Below are positions 62,936-64,000 of a DNA stretch of 64,000 nucleotides, one piece after another. Position 1 is the stretch's first letter. Each line of letters starts with the position of its first letter. This DNA comes from Aquatica leii (Eukaryota; Arthropoda; Insecta; Coleoptera; Lampyridae). Position numbers and translations under genes: made by a program. The notes below the pieces were generated by a model. It was not told the DNA's origin, ran no database searches, and worked only from the letters and a program-made list of their open reading frames with translations. Location of the stretch: positions 168,656,882 to 168,720,881 of the forward strand of contig CM069433.1 of assembly GCA_035610365.1 (NCBI GenBank), in the 5' to 3' direction.

Positions 62936-64000
62936 ACAATTAGAAATTATTGATTTAAAACAGCAAACCGTCATATAAAATAATAAGATCAGAAACAAAG
63001 AGGTCCAAATATTTCAGCAATATTTTATAAATATTACTTATTAGAAAGCATGTGTACAGACCTTATTGTTTGATTTGTATTCATAAAATAGTCAGTAATA
63101 GTAAAATAAAATAAAATCATAAACACTGAACCTTTTGTTATAATTCTGTAGCCTACTATAAATAAAATACCCATTCTCATCTCAATTTGTAATCGTCACA
63201 ATAATTATTGTATAACAATTTTAATCAACATTAATTTAAAATTTTAAATGATTAATCATAAATTGATTAGCCTTTAAAAAGTTAAAACTGCCAGCAAATT
63301 CTTTAAAAAGACTATATAATTAGCTTTTCTTTACTGTTTTATATAATTGTAACTCAAAAAATATTTAACAAACCAGAAACATAAAATTTAAATTTTACGT
63401 TTTAATTTGCAGATGTTTCGAATCTTTTGTATATGAACATATATTATATATATAAGGGTGTTAATAAATAGTAGATTACATACCGAGGCGGAAAGTATTC
63501 TATTTCTGTCGAGAGAACTATAGTTTCCCGAGAGGCATAGCCTCGAGGTGAACTACTTCTCGAGAGAAATGGGACACTTTTGCCAAGATTTGTATACAAT
63601 TTTATTCACAATCAGTTACTAAATAAAATAAATAACATAAAACCAATAAAAAAAATGAAAACCTACATCTAAAATATTATCGTTTATTTTGGTAAAATAT
63701 TAACACATAGTAGGCACTTCACAATTGACATATACGTATTTAATCTATGATTGTCATTTTATCAAATTAGTTAAAACAAAACACACACAAATCACAGGTT
63801 CGGAAAGTGTACATTACTGACCGTGAGGTTTCATTACATACTCGTTTTTTCACTTACCAACCTTTAAGAGGTTCGGAAAACTGTAAGTTACTATCTGAGT
63901 GTGAATAAAAAATTTTACACACTTTAGCAGATGATAGTAGAGATGAAAACAAGAAAAAAATTCTAATACACTTAGGTCCAAAACTCATTGGTTTTCGAGA
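62936..64000. other. AT-rich end of window
   Basis: Apart from the foldback at 63487-63584 there is a direct repeat AGGTTCGGAAA with GT-A-TTACT context at about 63797 and 63870. No coding sequence is recognised. Confidence 0.35.
63487..63584. mobile_element. Short foldback element
   Basis: GGCGGAAAGTATTCTATTTC and TGTCGAGAG pair imperfectly with CTTCTCGAGAGAAAT and GGGACACTTTTGCC. The centre has GAGAGGCATAGCCTCGAGG, itself a small hairpin. About 98 bp in all. Confidence 0.5.

Overview
This window looks like a piece of a large, AT-rich insect nuclear genome. That reading rests on the mix of repeats: Penelope-like retroelements, R1-type and RTE-type LINEs, Ty1/copia, several pogo/Tigger-type DNA transposons, mariner, piggyBac, MULE, hAT and a RAG1/Transib-like transposase. 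The family combination recalls beetles, but the order cannot be fixed from sequence alone. I found no intact single-copy host gene. The only hint of one is a weak exon-like stretch at 31.1 kb on the minus strand.

Layout. 0-1 kb: a small terminal-inverted-repeat element. 4.9-7.2 kb: an internally deleted R1-like LINE on the minus strand. 7.3-9.9 kb: a mariner-type transposase lacking its third catalytic Asp, then a pogo C-terminal fragment. 12.3-14.4 kb: a tRNA-like SINE head, an inverted repeat, and copy A of the RAG1/Transib-like transposase. 16.2-22.6 kb: a Penelope-like fragment (PLE1) with two inverted hammerhead ribozymes, abutting a degenerate copia element. The copia is split by about 2.9 kb that itself contains a 5'-truncated PLE (PLE2). 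25.1-26.2 kb: a MULE remnant between inverted GGCGCC minisatellites. 28.85-30.76 kb: a nearly intact mariner with TIRs of about 370 bp. 31.3-33.8 kb: copy B of the RAG1/Transib-like gene, interrupted by about 1.4 kb. 33.8-35.65 kb: another PLE (PLE4) and a piggyBac fragment with one intron. 38.6-40.1 kb: a Tigger-like pseudogene. 41.0-43.9 kb: the best PLE copy (PLE3). 44.9-46.2 kb: a jerky/Tigger-like pseudogene split by a foldback repeat. 49.0-54.2 kb: an RTE-type LINE carrying a 303-bp repeat and a whole pogo-like transposon (51511-54052). 57-64 kb: short palindromic repeats and a hAT fragment.

How the parts relate. Almost everything is dead mobile DNA in nests, and the relative order of insertion can be read directly: pogo into LINE, 303-bp repeat into LINE, PLE2 into a block lying in copia, foldback repeat into jerky-like, and a 1.4-kb block into the RAG1-like copy B. 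Transposase and RT lesions are clear (lost or substituted catalytic Asp, TGG-to-TGA stops, single-base indels), so no copy here should be autonomous as it stands. PLE3 and the mariner are closest to intact.

Most interesting signal. Beside the canonical minimal type I hammerheads of PLE1 there is a recurring hammerhead-like motif: CTGANGA, one extra base, a perfect or near-perfect stem, then GAAAC. It occurs in the terminal repeats of PLE2, PLE3 and PLE4, in the 303-bp repeat at 51.0 kb, and as a decayed copy at 30.8 kb. The stem sequence changes from repeat to repeat while pairing is kept, which suggests selection for structure. All family assignments were made by eye from conserved motifs, without database searches.
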